A stretch of 64,000 nucleotides of DNA, taken from assembly GCF_042477335.2 (NCBI RefSeq), contig NC_091246.1, positions 181,347,001 through 181,411,000 of the forward strand, given 5' to 3'. The translations under genes and the position numbers were made by a program. Within the stretch, counting starts at the first letter, position 1. Every line of letters starts with the position of its first letter. Of this stretch, positions 42,561-55,302 are shown piece after piece. The DNA is from Ovis canadensis. Taxonomy: Eukaryota > Chordata > Mammalia > Artiodactyla > Bovidae. The notes beneath the pieces were generated by a model. It was not told where the DNA came from, did not search any database, and saw only the letters and a program-made list of their open reading frames with translations.

Positions 42561-45500
42561 CTTGGCTGCTCCAGCGCCCACTGGAAAAGTTTCCTGGAGA
42601 CGTGTGTGTGTGTGATTTTTTTTACCCCCCTCCGCTTTCCGAGCCGAGCGCTCCCGGTTGACTGCGGGGCGCGCTCAGTTGGGAGGGTCCTGAGCTCAGC
42701 ATGCTCCTTCCCAAACCCCATTCGGCTCCGTTGGTTAACCAGGGAGAACTAACTTATGCGGATTCAGCTTCGAGGGGCGACTGCCCCGGCGAAGGGGAGT
42801 CGGGTGACCTCCGACCCTCATTTACTAGAGACCCAGTTTATCGTGGGTCGCTGCCCCGCTGTCTGCCGATACAGAGGACTGGGACACTTGGATTTGGACC
42901 ACTGATCCTGGATGGATGCCGCTGGAACCTGGTGGTTCTCGGAGCGCGCATCCCAGCCCCTTCAAAATCCCTGGATGCTGGCAAACGTCCCTATCCCAGG
43001 AGGCCAAGCCCGACCCTCCGACAGATAGCCGGTTACCCCTTTGAATTGCCCACATAAAACGCGAGAGACTGCCCTATTCATTCCTATGTCTATCTCCTCC
43101 TACATTTCTCTCTTTTCCCCTCCCTAGTTCCCTTTCAGCCCGCTTCTTGGCCACGTCTGCACCTTTTTTGTTTCTTGCAGAATCGAATCCAAATCGGCCC
43201 CCTCAGAAAGACTCAATGGCTCTGCTAAAACCGGTTAGCGGCCGAAACGGGATTCTGACAGCCGGCCGCTCCGGGGGGAGCGGCTCGTCGCCACCTCCAC
43301 CCCCTGTTCTTGGAAGCCTTATTTTGTTGGCTGTGGCGGATTTGTATATTTCAGTCTTAGCAGGTTTCTGTATATTCTCGGTATCTCCTGTACATTTTTA
43401 TTCCGGTTTAGTGTTCGGAGGCACGATCTCGTTCCTTAGAAATTTTAAACTGTAGCATGTGAAAAACAGAATGACATGGAAGCGGCAGTTCCCAGAGAAT
43501 CGGCAGGGATGCTCGGGCGAGAACTGGAGCCACTCCGGTTGCAACGAGTTCCGCACCTATGTTGCAGTTTCTCCTCCTATTCTCACCTAACTCGATTATC
43601 ATTTTCGAGCTGATGATGGGTGACAGCACAAGCACCCAACCAAATCTATGATTTTTATTGTAGATCGTGTTAATTACCTTTCTCTCTGCAACTGATGCTG
43701 TAGGATTTAAAATTTTTGTATTGAAGAAAGATCGAACTCTGGGATGGGCTTATTTTTGTAGCATTGCAGGTCGTCTGTATCAAGCTGGCCTATTTCTCCC
43801 TATCTCACAAAAGAATAGGAGGGGAAAAACGTGCTAGGGCAAGTTAATATTTAGGGTCATTTTGTAGCTCGGGCTCAAGCGTAAAAAGCCCATCTAAATT
43901 CATTCTTAAGGTTATTTTTCACTGGTCAACTGAATTTTATTTTCCATTATGTTATTGCATGAAAGCATTCACTGTTCATAAACGGTCACTGTGTAAAAGC
44001 ACTGCTGTCACACACTGCCAGTCTGTTAAGATGAGTCCTGTCCCCCAAAGAACCCGGCTTGGTGTGGCCTTGAAAGCTGAAAGTCAGTGTGACATTATTC
44101 TGTTTGACCCGTTCCTGGTAGCCAAGAGTTAATGCTGAATGAGTCGTTTCTATTAAATAAATCAGAAGCTTATCTAGGGAGGTTTCTTAAAATATTTTTG
44201 TGTTATTTTTTCTTATGGGGCTGCATCTTTTCAATATCAATTTTTTTTTTTTTTTGTATCCCTTGGGAATGGTTCGATTGCTACTACTGCTATATTTTTC
44301 CTAATAGTGAGAGGCTTTGGGGAGGAGGAGGCCTCGGCAGCTGCCTGCTATGTATCTCTACATCATGCCTGGCTTGCTTGTCTTCTAAACCTAAATACCT
44401 ACCTATGGGTGTGTGGGAGGGTGGACTCCTGGTTCTGTACCCATATTTGGCCTTCTCTCTTGCCATAAATTCCTTCTGAGCTGTCAGGACCCTGTTAACA
44501 CTCTCAGTCTAACTTTGATCAAAGGCTTGCTTATAAAAATCTAGTGTTTGGGAACTTTAGAGGTTTTTTTTTTCCCCCCCATAGAAGTGATGTGGCTGGT
44601 TCCCAGAAACCTAGCTAGCTCATATTGTCAGTAACTGCAGTGCCATTTGGTTGAGCCTTGTAGTTCAGGGAGCAAGAGCTTTGTGGTCCAAGACTGACTA
44701 AAACAAACAAAACATAGGCCAAGTTTGTCTTAAGCATTTCCACACCCTCCCTTTCAATGCCCACTCTTCTCCCCACAAGTGTTTCCCATCATTCTGCCCC
44801 AAGGCTTTGGGCCCTAAGAGTGTTATCTGCTTCAGCATTTTCTACTGCCTTCTTATCTAACGAATATTCTCCTTCTTTCTGAGAATCCAAGCATGACCAG
44901 TTCTTAGGAGAAAGCGGGGGAACTAATTCATACTAGCATGGAAATGACTGATGGCTTCAACCTCCCTGTGTATATTTGTATCTCCTCAACCCCAGTATCA
45001 GTCCTTCATTAATACAACCCTTATGCTTACTTCTGCTTACCTTATGCCAGGGTCCAAATTACAAATAGGTGAAATTTGAGTGAGATTAACAATTTGAAGG
45101 TGGAGGCCAACTAAAGGCCTCTTTCTTGTAGGAGCCAGCCATGTGTGCAAATGTGAGACCTGCCTTGGGTTCGGTAGGCTGTGCTACCTTTCTTCTACTT
45201 TAGAAACACAGCTTCCTGAAAATTTTAGAAATTCTCGTCACATCTCTGGCTTGCACATGTGCATGCAGCTAACACAGCTTGGAGGGGGGAGGTAGAGGAA
45301 CCTGTGTGCAGACAATTCATTTATAAGCCAGGTCTTCATAGATCATTATATCCCACTTCCCTTTGAGGAGTGGAGAGTCATCCACTCTAGGTTTTAGCTC
45401 TATTTTTAAGAAGGAAAACTAGTAGGAAGCAAGTGAAGGTTGAATAGGAATGGGAAAGTTTCTCCCTTCCTGGACAGTCTCCGTTACATTTACTCCGGTG

Positions 45501-46407
45501 TTTAAAGTTTGAAACGTCTCATGGGGAAGCACATACAGGATCAGGTCTGGGGAAGAACTATCAATCCTGCTGACTAGGTGCAATCCTGCACCACCTTAGC
45601 AGGACAGTGCAGTCCAGGTGAGCTGGCAGCCCACACTCCTCCAAGGGGAGTGCTGGCCCCCTCAGGGGTGAGGTGTGTTCACTGGCCGTGCAGTCAGCTC
45701 CAGTCACATTGTTGGAAACAGCTGGCTTTGGAAGGAAAAAATAAATGTCATGTGTTGGAATCAGAAACCCAGATCATGGTTGTTTCTCTTAGAAAATTAA
45801 ATCTTCTAGAAGGAACCTTGTTTTTTCACCCCCAGTGGATAACCTCTTGAGATTGTTGCTGTCAAAGTACCCAGCAAATGAACTGCTTACTTGAGTCAGT
45901 ACTTAAATGTTACAGCTTCACTTCTCTTGAAAATCAATTGGCCAGGATGAAAGAAAGATTTCTGTGTCATTTGGGAAAAGGGAAATAAATTATAGGGAGT
46001 CAGGGGGACCTGCATAATATTTTTGGTTGTAGCTTAAACTGGAATCAAGGGTGATTGCAGTTGAAAATTAAAATGGGTGTTTTTAGCAGCTAGGGAAATA
46101 GGCAAAGGGACAAAAAGAAGTAGACCAAGGGACAGTTTGAAATCATTTGTACCCAGGGCATAATGTGATGGGAGGTTTTTCTTTTTTCTGTCCAAGTGCA
46201 TTTTTTAAAGGAAGGTTTGGTGAGATTTTTACAGTGAGGTGATGGAATTTATACCTACCTTTTGCAAATTCATCTCCCTTTTGGTTGTAAATGTGTCTGC
46301 AGGTTTCAGTGACTAAAAAATCCGGCTGTACACTGGACTCACTAACCAGGCTTCATGACTTTTCCCTGTTGTTCAGGACTTGTGATCTGAGTAGTTAATG
46401 GAACTGG

Positions 46408-46772
46408 GAACTGTGGTGTTGCAGAAGACTCTTGAGAGTCCCTGGACTGCAAGGAGATCCAACCAGTCCATTCTGAAGGAGATCAGCTCTGGGATTTCTT
46501 TGGAAGGAATGATGCTAAAGCTGAAACTCCAGTACTTTGGCTACTTCATGCGAAGAGTTGACTCACTGGAAAAGACTTTGATGCTGGGAGGGATTGGGGG
46601 CAGGAGAAGAAGGGGACGACAGAGGATGAGATGGCTGGATGGCATCACTGACTCGATGGACGTGAATCTGAGTGAACTCCGGGGGTTGGTGATGGACAGG
46701 GAGGCCTGGTGTGCTGCGATTCATGGGGTCGCAAAGAGTCGGACACAACTGAGTGACGGAACTGAACTGAAC
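46408..46772 (+). mobile_element. BovB LINE 3' end in intron 1
   Basis: Low-divergence 3' end from 'gaactgtggtgttgcagaag' to 'gagtgacggaactgaactga'. The frame is open with the [14 protein letters not shown] block, and it lies in the same orientation as TMEM163. Confidence 0.93.
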
Positions 46773-47030
46773 TTGTTATATTTCAAACATGATGCAGTTC
46801 TCAGTAGCCCAGTGCTTAATGTGGTGCCCAGTCAGTCTAGTGGGAAGATGCCTTTTTACACAATGTGTAAGTGTGATTTGTTGCATGCTGTGTAGTATTT
46901 TACACATGGGTGCTTAAACCCTGACTACCAGTTTCTTCATCATTTGGAGCAGTTGTGATAAGGCTGTTCCACCTCTACGAAGTATATAATGGGTTATTTG
47001 GCTAGAGATGGTATCCTGTTTATGTGGAAT

Positions 47031-47231
47031 GTGTGCTTAGTCACTCAGTTGTGTCCAACTCTTTGCAACCCCATGGAGTGTAGCCCGCCAGGCTCCTCTG
47101 TCCATGGGGATTCTCCAGGCAAGAATACTGAAGTGAGTTGCCATGCCCTCCTCTAGGAGATCTTCCCAACCCAAGGATGGAGCCCAGGTCTCCTACATTG
47201 CAGGCAGATTCTTTACCATTTTAGCCACCAG
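47031..47231 (-). mobile_element. Bov-tA SINE in intron 1
   Basis: 'gtgtgcttagtcactcagtt' to 'ccattttagccaccagtggg', antisense to the gene. Confidence 0.9.
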
Positions 47232-48055
47232 TGGGATGCTGGGCTGAGAATTTGGTTCTCCATGCAACTAAGAGATGCCGTATATGATCTCTTTTCAAAG
47301 GAGAAGAAAAAATGTCCATCAAGATCATACTGATGTTATACTTTGACTCAAGGCTGTTGAAACTTGGGCATTGTCTCAGAGGCATCCTGTATTTCTGTTG
47401 TTGAGGACTCAGTGTCGAAAGCATAGGAGATGAAATCAAACCTTTATTGTATGTGGCATGCCTGGGAAGAGACCCCTAGTTTTAGTAGGTTTACCCCACT
47501 TAGTCTGAGAATTTTTTGACATAAGCTTGATACAAAGGAATAGATACTATAGAGCAGAAAGAGGAGAGAAGAAAACATGGCATGTAATTTAGGTCAGCTG
47601 GCTGTTAGTTGTGGTTAAAGAGAAATGGTCCTTCTATTAATTGATGAGGGGAGCCACGAGGGTATTTGTATTCCATGACTCATTGCTTTGGGCAAAACCC
47701 AGTCCACCAGTACTGGCCAGGATGGTGGATCAACGCAAATTGGTGCTGCAGTTGAGGAGCCCAAAAGCCCAACCAGATGTGGGCTATTCATGCTCTTTTC
47801 TTAACGAAAGGCTTTGTTAGAAGGAGCTGCACCTGCTTGAGTCAGTGAGCCAAGGGAGTTAACACAGGGGCAGGGGCATGGCTGGGGTCATATGTCCCAG
47901 GTCAGAGGTTGGTGGGCTGGCAGGCTCCTTTATAAAGAAGACAGCTGGCATTTCCCTGTGGGAACATGAACCAGATACACTTGAGCCAGCGATCTTTCAA
48001 GAGATGCCCCAAAGCTTGATTTCCATGCCACTCTCCTAAAACACCTCTTGGATAA

Positions 48056-48120
48056 CTGACTCACCTTGCTGCACACTGAAACTCGCACAGTATTATAAAT
48101 CAATTATATTTCAATTAACA
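48056..48120 (+). mobile_element. L1 3' tail just upstream of exon 2
   Basis: 'actgactcaccttgctgcac', 'tattataaatcaattatatt' and 'tcaattaaca' are L1 3' terminal sequence. It ends 127 bp before the exon 2 acceptor and is followed directly by a C-run rather than an A-tail. Confidence 0.65.
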
Positions 48121-48121
48121 G

Positions 48122-48135
48122 CCCCCCCCCCCCCC
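48122..48135. repeat. Poly(C) tract, 14 C
   Basis: Uninterrupted C-run 112 bp upstream of exon 2. Confidence 0.95.
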
Positions 48136-48247
48136 ATCTTGGCCCACAGGCTGTCGGTTTATAATCCTTGGATAAGAACATATAGCTCTAGTTGTGGTTT
48201 TCTTAATAAGGAAATGCCTAACTTCCTTTTCTCCTTGTATTTGTCAG

Positions 48248-48367
48248 GCTTACTAGAAAGCAGCACTCGGCTAAAACCTCATGAAGCCCAGAACTACAGA
48301 AAGAAGGCGTTGTGGGTCTCCTGGTTCTCCATTATTGTCACACTGGCCCTGGCGGTGGCTGCCTTTA
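48248..48367 (+). CDS. TMEM163: TMEM163 exon 2
   Basis: 120 nt (phase 1 in, phase 1 out) encoding, with the split glycine codon, GLLESSTRLKPHEAQNY, then RKKALWVSWFSIIVTLALAV and AAF, plus one base. This agrees with the conserved TMEM163 sequence. The last part is hydrophobic (about ALWVSWFSIIVTLALAVAAF) and forms the first of the predicted six membrane segments. The acceptor is ttgtcag|GCTTAC at 48247/48248 and the donor is TTTA|gtgagt at 48367/48368. Joining to exon 1 restores the Gly codon and keeps the frame. The remaining exons are to the right of the window. Confidence 0.95.
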
Positions 48368-50696
48368 GTGAGTATTCAGTCTTGCTGATCGATGTAGTTT
48401 ATGGGTGTTGTCGGTTTTATTCTCGACTCCTATGGGATACACTTTTGCTTTTAGTTGACTATTATTGATGAGTAAATTTTTTTTCCGATGGTTACATAGT
48501 CACATGCTTATAAATTAGTAAAATGGCTTCTCTCCTCTGCAGAGGCGAGAGGTAGTTAAGAAGAAGACTGGGAGTCTAGGCTCTAATCAGTATGCGTGTT
48601 TGTGGCAGTCAATTCTGGCTGCCAGCTGAAATAGTGAAAATATTCTCTTGGTGGATGCCTTCAGCCTGGGCTGACATGTGACAAATATATATCCTGGAGA
48701 CTGGTATTTTGAACCTCATGCTACCAGATGAGTGTAATATTGTAGTACGACCTCCCCTCCCCACCCCCACCCCTGAATTATATTTGCCTGAGGTTTAGAA
48801 TAAAATCATCTGAACATTTTAATGAAACAAAAATGGGAGGATCCCCTTGCAAGTTTTCAGTGGCCTTGGAAACAAAAATATTTATCATAATCAAGAAGAA
48901 CTAAGAAAACTGACCGCTTTCTGCCCATGGATAGTCCAGTTTCCCTGTTAGGAAGCCCCATGACATGCATTTTCTCTACTAACATTTGCAGCCTATAGAA
49001 ATGTGCATGTGCTCTTTATTCTTATTAATGTGCAGTGATTCATAAGCTTAAGCAGTGACATTCAGCTTCAGCTCAACCTTGCTGGAATCCACAGTGATTT
49101 TTTTCTTTTTAATGCTAGGAAAAAGAATGTATTATATGCATTTTGTGATTAATTTATGGCCTTAACAGATTTATATTCTAAGTAATGAGTATCATACAAA
49201 GTGTCTCATGTGACAACCGCAGAGTAGGAGAAGGAAGGGCTGTGTCTGCTGGAATATACTACCCTGTGTGTTTTTAAAATTCCATTCTGCACAGTTAGAG
49301 CTGCTGCTGGAAATTGGTGTTGGCTCCCATGGGGGAATATTAGAATTTGACCAAGTGTTCCTTGCAAAACTCAGTGTATATTCCTTGAAGCAATATCTAT
49401 TTGGAAACACTCTACCACATCTTGGCTTTTTTTTTTTTTTTTGCCACTTATTTAGCAGCCAAGGATAATTTCAGGGTAGAAGCATTTATCAGTGAGCCAA
49501 AAATCTGATCAAGAGGAATTCTGATCCCTGAAAATAGCTACTCCTTCCTTTTTTTAAAAAAAAATCCTGAAACAAGAGTAACAGCCCTACTGACATCCCT
49601 GGAGGATAATTTGGTTGCGGTGGCTGGTGGTGGGCTCCAAATCTGACCCTGTGATTTACATATGTAAAGAAAGAGGAATGGCAGGAAGGGAAGTGCTTTA
49701 CAAACAGCATAATAGTTACTCTGACTGACAGAGCTGTTATGACTTTATAATGTGATTGTTTGCATGAGGACCTGAATGTGGAGAAATACTGAGCAAGTTT
49801 TTCCTTTGGGGGAAGAATCCTACATTTGATGTGCTTAATCAGAATAAGAAAAAAATTAGGAAATTTTGGGTTTCCATATTATGCCTGTTCAGCTGGGTTA
49901 TCTTAAAAATTTTGTTCCATTTCTTATAATAGGAAAAGACTGTTGCATAATGCATGTGCAGTTATAATATTGCTTTATGAAAAGGGTTCTGTTTCTCTTT
50001 AAAATGATTTTATCCCCTTTTTATAGCAAGTAATTTAACTCTTGTAACTTCTTGCCTATAAAATGTTGGCATTGGGGTATACATGGCATCATGATTTTTG
50101 TTGCTTTCTGTGGTACATTAATTTGTTCCCAAGTTGCTTTCAATTTGTTTTGGTACAGTTAAACCAAAAAATGTAAAAGCTAAACTATGTATTTTCTCAT
50201 TTTAACTAGAGTAACTTTACTGTGTGTGCACATGTGTGTGTTTTATATTTTAGACCTTCGAAGTGGTCTGTGGCTGCATTGTTAGGGTTGTTGGTTTTAT
50301 TCTTTAGTTCCCTAAATCTATTTGTAATATGAAATATTAAAAACTTTTAAAACATCACTTACATGTTGATAGACTTTCGCTCAATCCTTTTCACAGTTTT
50401 GAAGGGGAAGAAAGTCAATAGAGATTAAGCAATATAAGCTGACTTTTGAAATTGTTTAAATTAGTATTTAAAGGAAAATGGTATGTTTCAGAAAGCACAG
50501 TAAATGTATTTTTTAAAAAGGCTCAGAAGGAGCCCTCAATATTCTGCAAGGAGGTGGTTGACAGAGAGATGGGCTAAAATGGAATAGGCTGGCTTGGTGA
50601 ACAGCTGTTGTATCCAATGAAATGGTCAGGTTGAACCAGTTAACATTTTAAAGAGAACTGCTGTGGAATGCAGTGCTGAGAGATGGCAGAGAAGTG

Positions 50697-50757
50697 TGGA
50701 GTGTGTGCCCGTGTGTGCATATGTGTGTGGTGTGTGTGAGTGTGGTGGTGTGTGTTG
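50697..50757. repeat. Degenerate (GT)n tract
   Basis: GT-rich run with several interruptions. Confidence 0.85.
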
Positions 50758-52238
50758 CCAGGAGGTGATAGTCATGGTGAAGAGTAGAGGATGGTATTTA
50801 TTGTCACGACTTTTTGCTACTACTGGATGGTAAACTCTTCGGGGCAGGATGAACATCCATTTTTACTTGGAAATCAGTATTCAAGATTGTTGAATGAATG
50901 AACTGAGAAACATTTTCTAAAATGCAAATTTTTTTTTTAAGTTGGGGGAAGCAAAAGATTTCTTAGAAATAAATTTCATCTAAAGATTTGTTTAGATACC
51001 AGATTTAGGTCTTATTTATTTTATAAACAACTGAAATCTATTTAAGACAATTGGATAATCCTATGGCCATTCTCTTACTAAGGGCCTTTCTTGGAGCTCT
51101 GTGGCTGGTTCAGTTAGAAACCCATCTTTATCTCCTTACCTGCCATTTCCTCTTTAATTGTACATGCTGATTTTGAGCTGAGCATCCTCTGGAGAAATGC
51201 TGTTGTCTCTTTTGTGTTTGGAAATGAGGCTGATGGATATATGTAAGTTTTGGGGATGCCTCTTTTTTCAGGACTGGAAAGATTCATATTTTTACACAGT
51301 GTGTACATTTGCAAATAAAGACTATTATCCTTCACTTCCTACCAGCTTCCAAGTAACCAGGTACACTTTATTTTCACAAATTAGTAGTTTCTAAAAGACC
51401 CAAAGATAAAAATAGCTTTGTTTAGTATTACTGAGTGATCAGTGATAAATCACTTACACATGTAAGTATGGATACAGGATGTCTGACATACAATGGATGA
51501 TGTAAATGGATGTCTGGTATAGTCTGAAAAATTAGGTGAGTTTTCAAAGTTTGTGACTTTGAAAGTATTTTGAGAGGAATATGTGCTTTGAAAGGGAGAT
51601 GAACTATTTTTGGGAATCCTTGGTAATGTAGTGGTTTTTGGACCTGCTCAAATGCTGATATAAAACCAGATGGTAATACATCTTGAATATTTCAGAGAGA
51701 GTTTTAGTTTGGCTTTAAAATTACTTCTGTTTATAATCGGTAGGCAGCATGGAAAATGGCAATCCTGTTATGAACAAACCTTAAAAATCTGTTTTAATAA
51801 TGAGGTTAGAAAGAGAACAGAAGTTCTGTTTCACAATTCAGGGTTTTGACATCATTGATGTCTTTGTTAGAATGATTTAGGAAAGTGCATTCTGACTCTG
51901 AGGTTTGAATGAGTGTGAGTTAATTTTTAGGCACTCAATACATGTTCTGTGGGAAGTGAAGATCTATTTGAAACATTCTCAGGGGAAAACCTTTCCTAAG
52001 ATACACAGTTCCACTTTGAAAAGAAAATCCAAACCAAGATCTTCTCAGAAAAAGTTCTCTCAAAAATTTTGTGAATCAGTAGAGTTAAGAATTGGAAAAT
52101 TTTCTGAAAGGAGTGGTTTCTATACTTGGGGGTTTTAAAATAATGTATCTGATTGTTGTATAAACTCTTAACCCTTAAAAATGGTGGAATAAGTATACTT
52201 ATTCTTTTTATTTTTAATTTGTGAGTCTAAGAGTTGAG

Positions 52239-52514
52239 CAGAGAAGGCAATGGCACCCCACTCCAGTACTCTTGCCTGGACAATCCCATGGACAGAGGAG
52301 CCTGGTGGGTGCAGTCCCTGGAGTCGCTAAGAGGCGGGCACAACTGAGCGACTTCACTTTCACTTTTCACTTTCATGCATTGGAGAAGGAAATGGCAACC
52401 CACTCCAGTGTTCTTGCCTGGAGAGTCCCAGGGACGGCGGAGCCTGGTGGGCTGCCATCTATGGGGTCGCACAGAGTCGGACACGACTGAAGTGACTTAG
52501 TAGCAGCAGCAGCC
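52239..52514 (+). mobile_element. BOV-A2 SINE, full length, in intron 2
   Basis: Two monomers joined by the 'cactttcacttttcactttc' linker, with a short CAG tail. Target-site duplication aagagttgag at 52229-52238 and 52515-52524. Confidence 0.95.
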
Positions 52515-53759
52515 AAGAGTTGAGAGATAGATAAAATAAAATTATAGGTGCTTTTATAAACTCAGCAAAATATGTCTAGGAATTTATTATGGTATCTCTC
52601 AACTGACATGTGTGTGAGGTGGGAAAGGCAAAAGACTCTCCAGTGGCCCTCTGGTGCCCTGAGAGAGACATCTAAAGAGTTACAGTGGCTTAAAATGTGT
52701 GGCCTGACCTGGCCTTTGCCCCCCCTTACTCAGACATCCCAACTTCCCGGGACTGGAGCTGGCATCTTTCAGCAGAACTCATCTTCTGGTAGACCTTCAT
52801 GTGGCTGAATCCTTTGAGGGCCTCACCAGCCATAAGGACTCATTTCCCAGAGTAGTTTTATTCATTCTTCAGTGTGTTTTCTTCATGCCAGTTTTCCCCT
52901 TTGTGTCCCACCTGCATTAGGTCAGGATGCTTGTGAGACCCTCACTGCTCCTGCGGCTGAACCTAAGACTCAGCCCCTACACCATTTCCCTAAAGACTTA
53001 GGGGGCTTCCATTCCGCTCCTTCCTGTCGTTCGCTGTTCTTGCTTATTTTTCTTGATGAAAGAAGGACGTGCACATTATGAAAGTCCATGAGGCCGGAAG
53101 TACACAGTGCCGATCTCTTTCCCATCCTCAACTTTTTCTCAGTTACCCCTCACCAATGACAAGCCTTGTTGCCAGGGTCTTGTATTTCCTTCTGGACGTT
53201 CTCTGGGCATGGGAAACGCAGGTGTGGTCCCTGTGTGTACAGTCCCCCGTTGCTACTTAGGTTAGATATGGTCTTATTCTTGCTGATCTTTCCAGGAGCC
53301 CGGCCTCTTTCTAAGCTGCTGTTTCCCCAGGGTAGTGTGGTGGGGAGTTTTCCGGAACAACTTCCCAACCACTGCCGGTCTGGGCTGCTGAGCTGAGCGG
53401 GGAGGATGTGGGCAGGAAGTTTGTGAGCCACATCCTGGGCCTCTTTCGGGGGATAACTTGCTACCCGGGAGAGCGCGGGACAAATGATAACCAGAGATGC
53501 TGATTCTGAGAGGTGGAAACCAGGAGGGAGGAACAGCTGAAATTCGGTTTGGGCACCTCATGTTGACAACACGCCCTGCCTCTGGGTTCTTCCTTCCTGC
53601 CCTCATGTCCTTGTGGGTTGTGGACTCAAAGGGTGATGCCTCATCTCCCTACCCCAAGCATGCCGGCTCACAGCTGATGCCGGCTCTCGGATGCTTAGTA
53701 TCTTAGTTCCGCCCCTTTGCTCACCTAGAGGCCCCTTCTGATCTTGCCCCTCCTCCCTG

Positions 53760-54322
53760 GCTGAACTCGGCTCCTCCCATCCCCCCAGCCAAGCTTGCCC
53801 ACAAATGCTTCCTGCAGTTCCCCAGACACTGCATCCTGCTCTTCGCCCCCACATCCATGCACCTGCTCTGCCCTTGGTGTCAGAGGCCCTGTGTTCCTGA
53901 CCCCTATGTTTTCTTTTCTAGCCAAATTTTACTTATCCCTCAAAACTGAGATGAAAGAGCCCCTAGTCCAGGAAGCCTCCTCTGACCCTCCGTTTTCTGA
54001 TGAAATGCATTTTGGGAATATAGCCAATGTTTTATAATAACTATAAATGGAGGAAATATAATTCTTAAAAATTGTGAATCACTATGTTGTATACCTGAAA
54101 TGTACATAAGTAAGTAAACTATACCTCAATAAGAATGATTTAAAAATGGAAAGAAAAAAAAATGCCCTTGGTTTCCAGAGCTTCGTGGGCACTGGGCAGT
54201 GTATCAGGAACGTGATACATGATACTTACATCATTGTGTTGTCACTCGGTGAACCCTCCTCAAAGGCAGGGCCCCGTTTTCTCCGGTCTGCCTTCTCAGC
54301 CCCTAACACAGTTGGCGCTCAG
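53760..54322 (+). mobile_element. L2 LINE 3' region, split by an L1 tail
   Basis: 'acttatccctcaaaactgag', 'aggaagcctcctctgaccct', then beyond the L1 piece 'tcctcaaaggcagggccccg' and 'cagcccctaacacagttggc'. Good collinearity with the L2 3' end. Confidence 0.7.
54030..54145 (+). mobile_element. L1 3' tail inside L2
   Basis: 'aattgtgaatcactatgttg', 'tatacctgaaatgtacataa' and 'actatacctcaataagaa', the L1 3' terminus followed by an A-rich stretch to about 54162. Confidence 0.75.
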
Positions 54323-54331
54323 ATGCTGGTT

Positions 54332-55302
54332 CAGTTAGTTCAGTTCAGTCTCTCAGTCGTGTCCGACTGTTTGGGACCCCATGGACTGCAGCTTGCCAGG
54401 CTTCCCTGTCCATCACCAACTCCCAGAGCTTGCTCAAATTCATGTCCATGCCATCCAACCATCTCATCCTCTGTCATCCCCTTCTCCACCTGCCTTCAAT
54501 CTTTCCCAGCATCAGGGTCTTTTCCAGTAAGTCAGTTCTTTGCATCAGGTGGCCAAATATTGGAGTTTCAGCTTCAGCATCAGTCCTTCCAGCGGATATT
54601 CAGGATTAATTTGCTTTAGGATTGACTGGTTTGTTCTTGCAGTCCAAGGGACTCTCGGGAGTATTCTCTAACACCACAGTTCAAAAGCATCAGTTCTTCG
54701 GCACTCAGCTTTCTTTATAGCCCAACTCTCACATCCATACATCACTACTCGAAAAACCATAGCTTTGACTATATGGACTTTTGTTGGCAAAGTAATGTCT
54801 CTGCTTTTTAATATGCTGTCTAGGTTGGTCATAGCTTTTCTTCCAAGGAGCTAGTGTCTTTTAATTTCATGGATGCAGTCACCATCTGCAGTGATTTTGG
54901 AGCCCAAGAAAATAAAGTCTGACACTGTTTCCACTGTTTCCCCATCTATTTGCCATGAAGTGATGGGTCTGGATGCCATGATCTTCGTTTTTTAAATGTT
55001 ACGTTTTAAGCCAGCTTTTTCACTCTCCTCTTTCACTTTTATCAAGAGGCTCTTGAGTTCCTCTTCGCTTTTTGCTATCATAAGGGTGGTGTTACCTGCA
55101 TATCTGAGATTATTGATATTTCTCCCAGCAATCTTAATTCTAGCTTGTGCTTCATCCAGCCTGGCATTTTGTATGATGTACTTTGCATATAAGTTAAATA
55201 AGCAGGGTGATAGCATACAGCTTTGATGTATTCCTTTCCCAATTTGGAACCAGTCTGTTGTTCCATGTCCGGTTCTAACTGTTGCTTCTGATACTGATGT
55301 TT
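54332..55302 (-). mobile_element. BovB LINE fragment in intron 2
   Basis: Reverse BovB of 0.97 kb from the 'ttcagttcagtctctcagtc' tail to past the RT palm. The catalytic box reads YAGN (near 55088-55099) instead of YADD. Candidate target-site duplication cagatRctggtt at 54320-54331 and 55303-55314 with one mismatch. Antisense to TMEM163. Confidence 0.93.

Larger units (their letters stand above)
42260..48247 (+). other. TMEM163: TMEM163 intron 1
   Basis: Phase-1 intron of 5,988 bp, gtgagc...tgtcag, with a pyrimidine-rich stretch (cttccttttctccttgtatttg) before the acceptor. CpG-rich sequence continues to about 43300. From 43660 to 46400 there is mostly unique sequence with no recognised repeat. 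A BovB, a Bov-tA, an L1 tail and a poly(C) tract fill part of the last 2 kb. Open frames here have no protein-like content. Confidence 0.85.

Noticed and set aside
41661-42581. 306-codon minus-strand open frame across the CpG island
   Set aside because: Low-complexity Ala/Gly/Arg/Pro translation of GC-rich DNA antisense to TMEM163 exon 1. Stops are rare in such sequence and no recognisable domain is present.
42260-42615. Continuation of the exon 1 frame past 42260
   Set aside because: It reads through a strong gtgagc donor into intron 1. Conserved TMEM163 sequence instead resumes at 48248 in the correct phase.
53150-53860. Cluster of overlapping ORFs on both strands in intron 2
   Set aside because: GC-richer sequence with no recognisable domain and no consistent splice-site framework. 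Probably chance frames.
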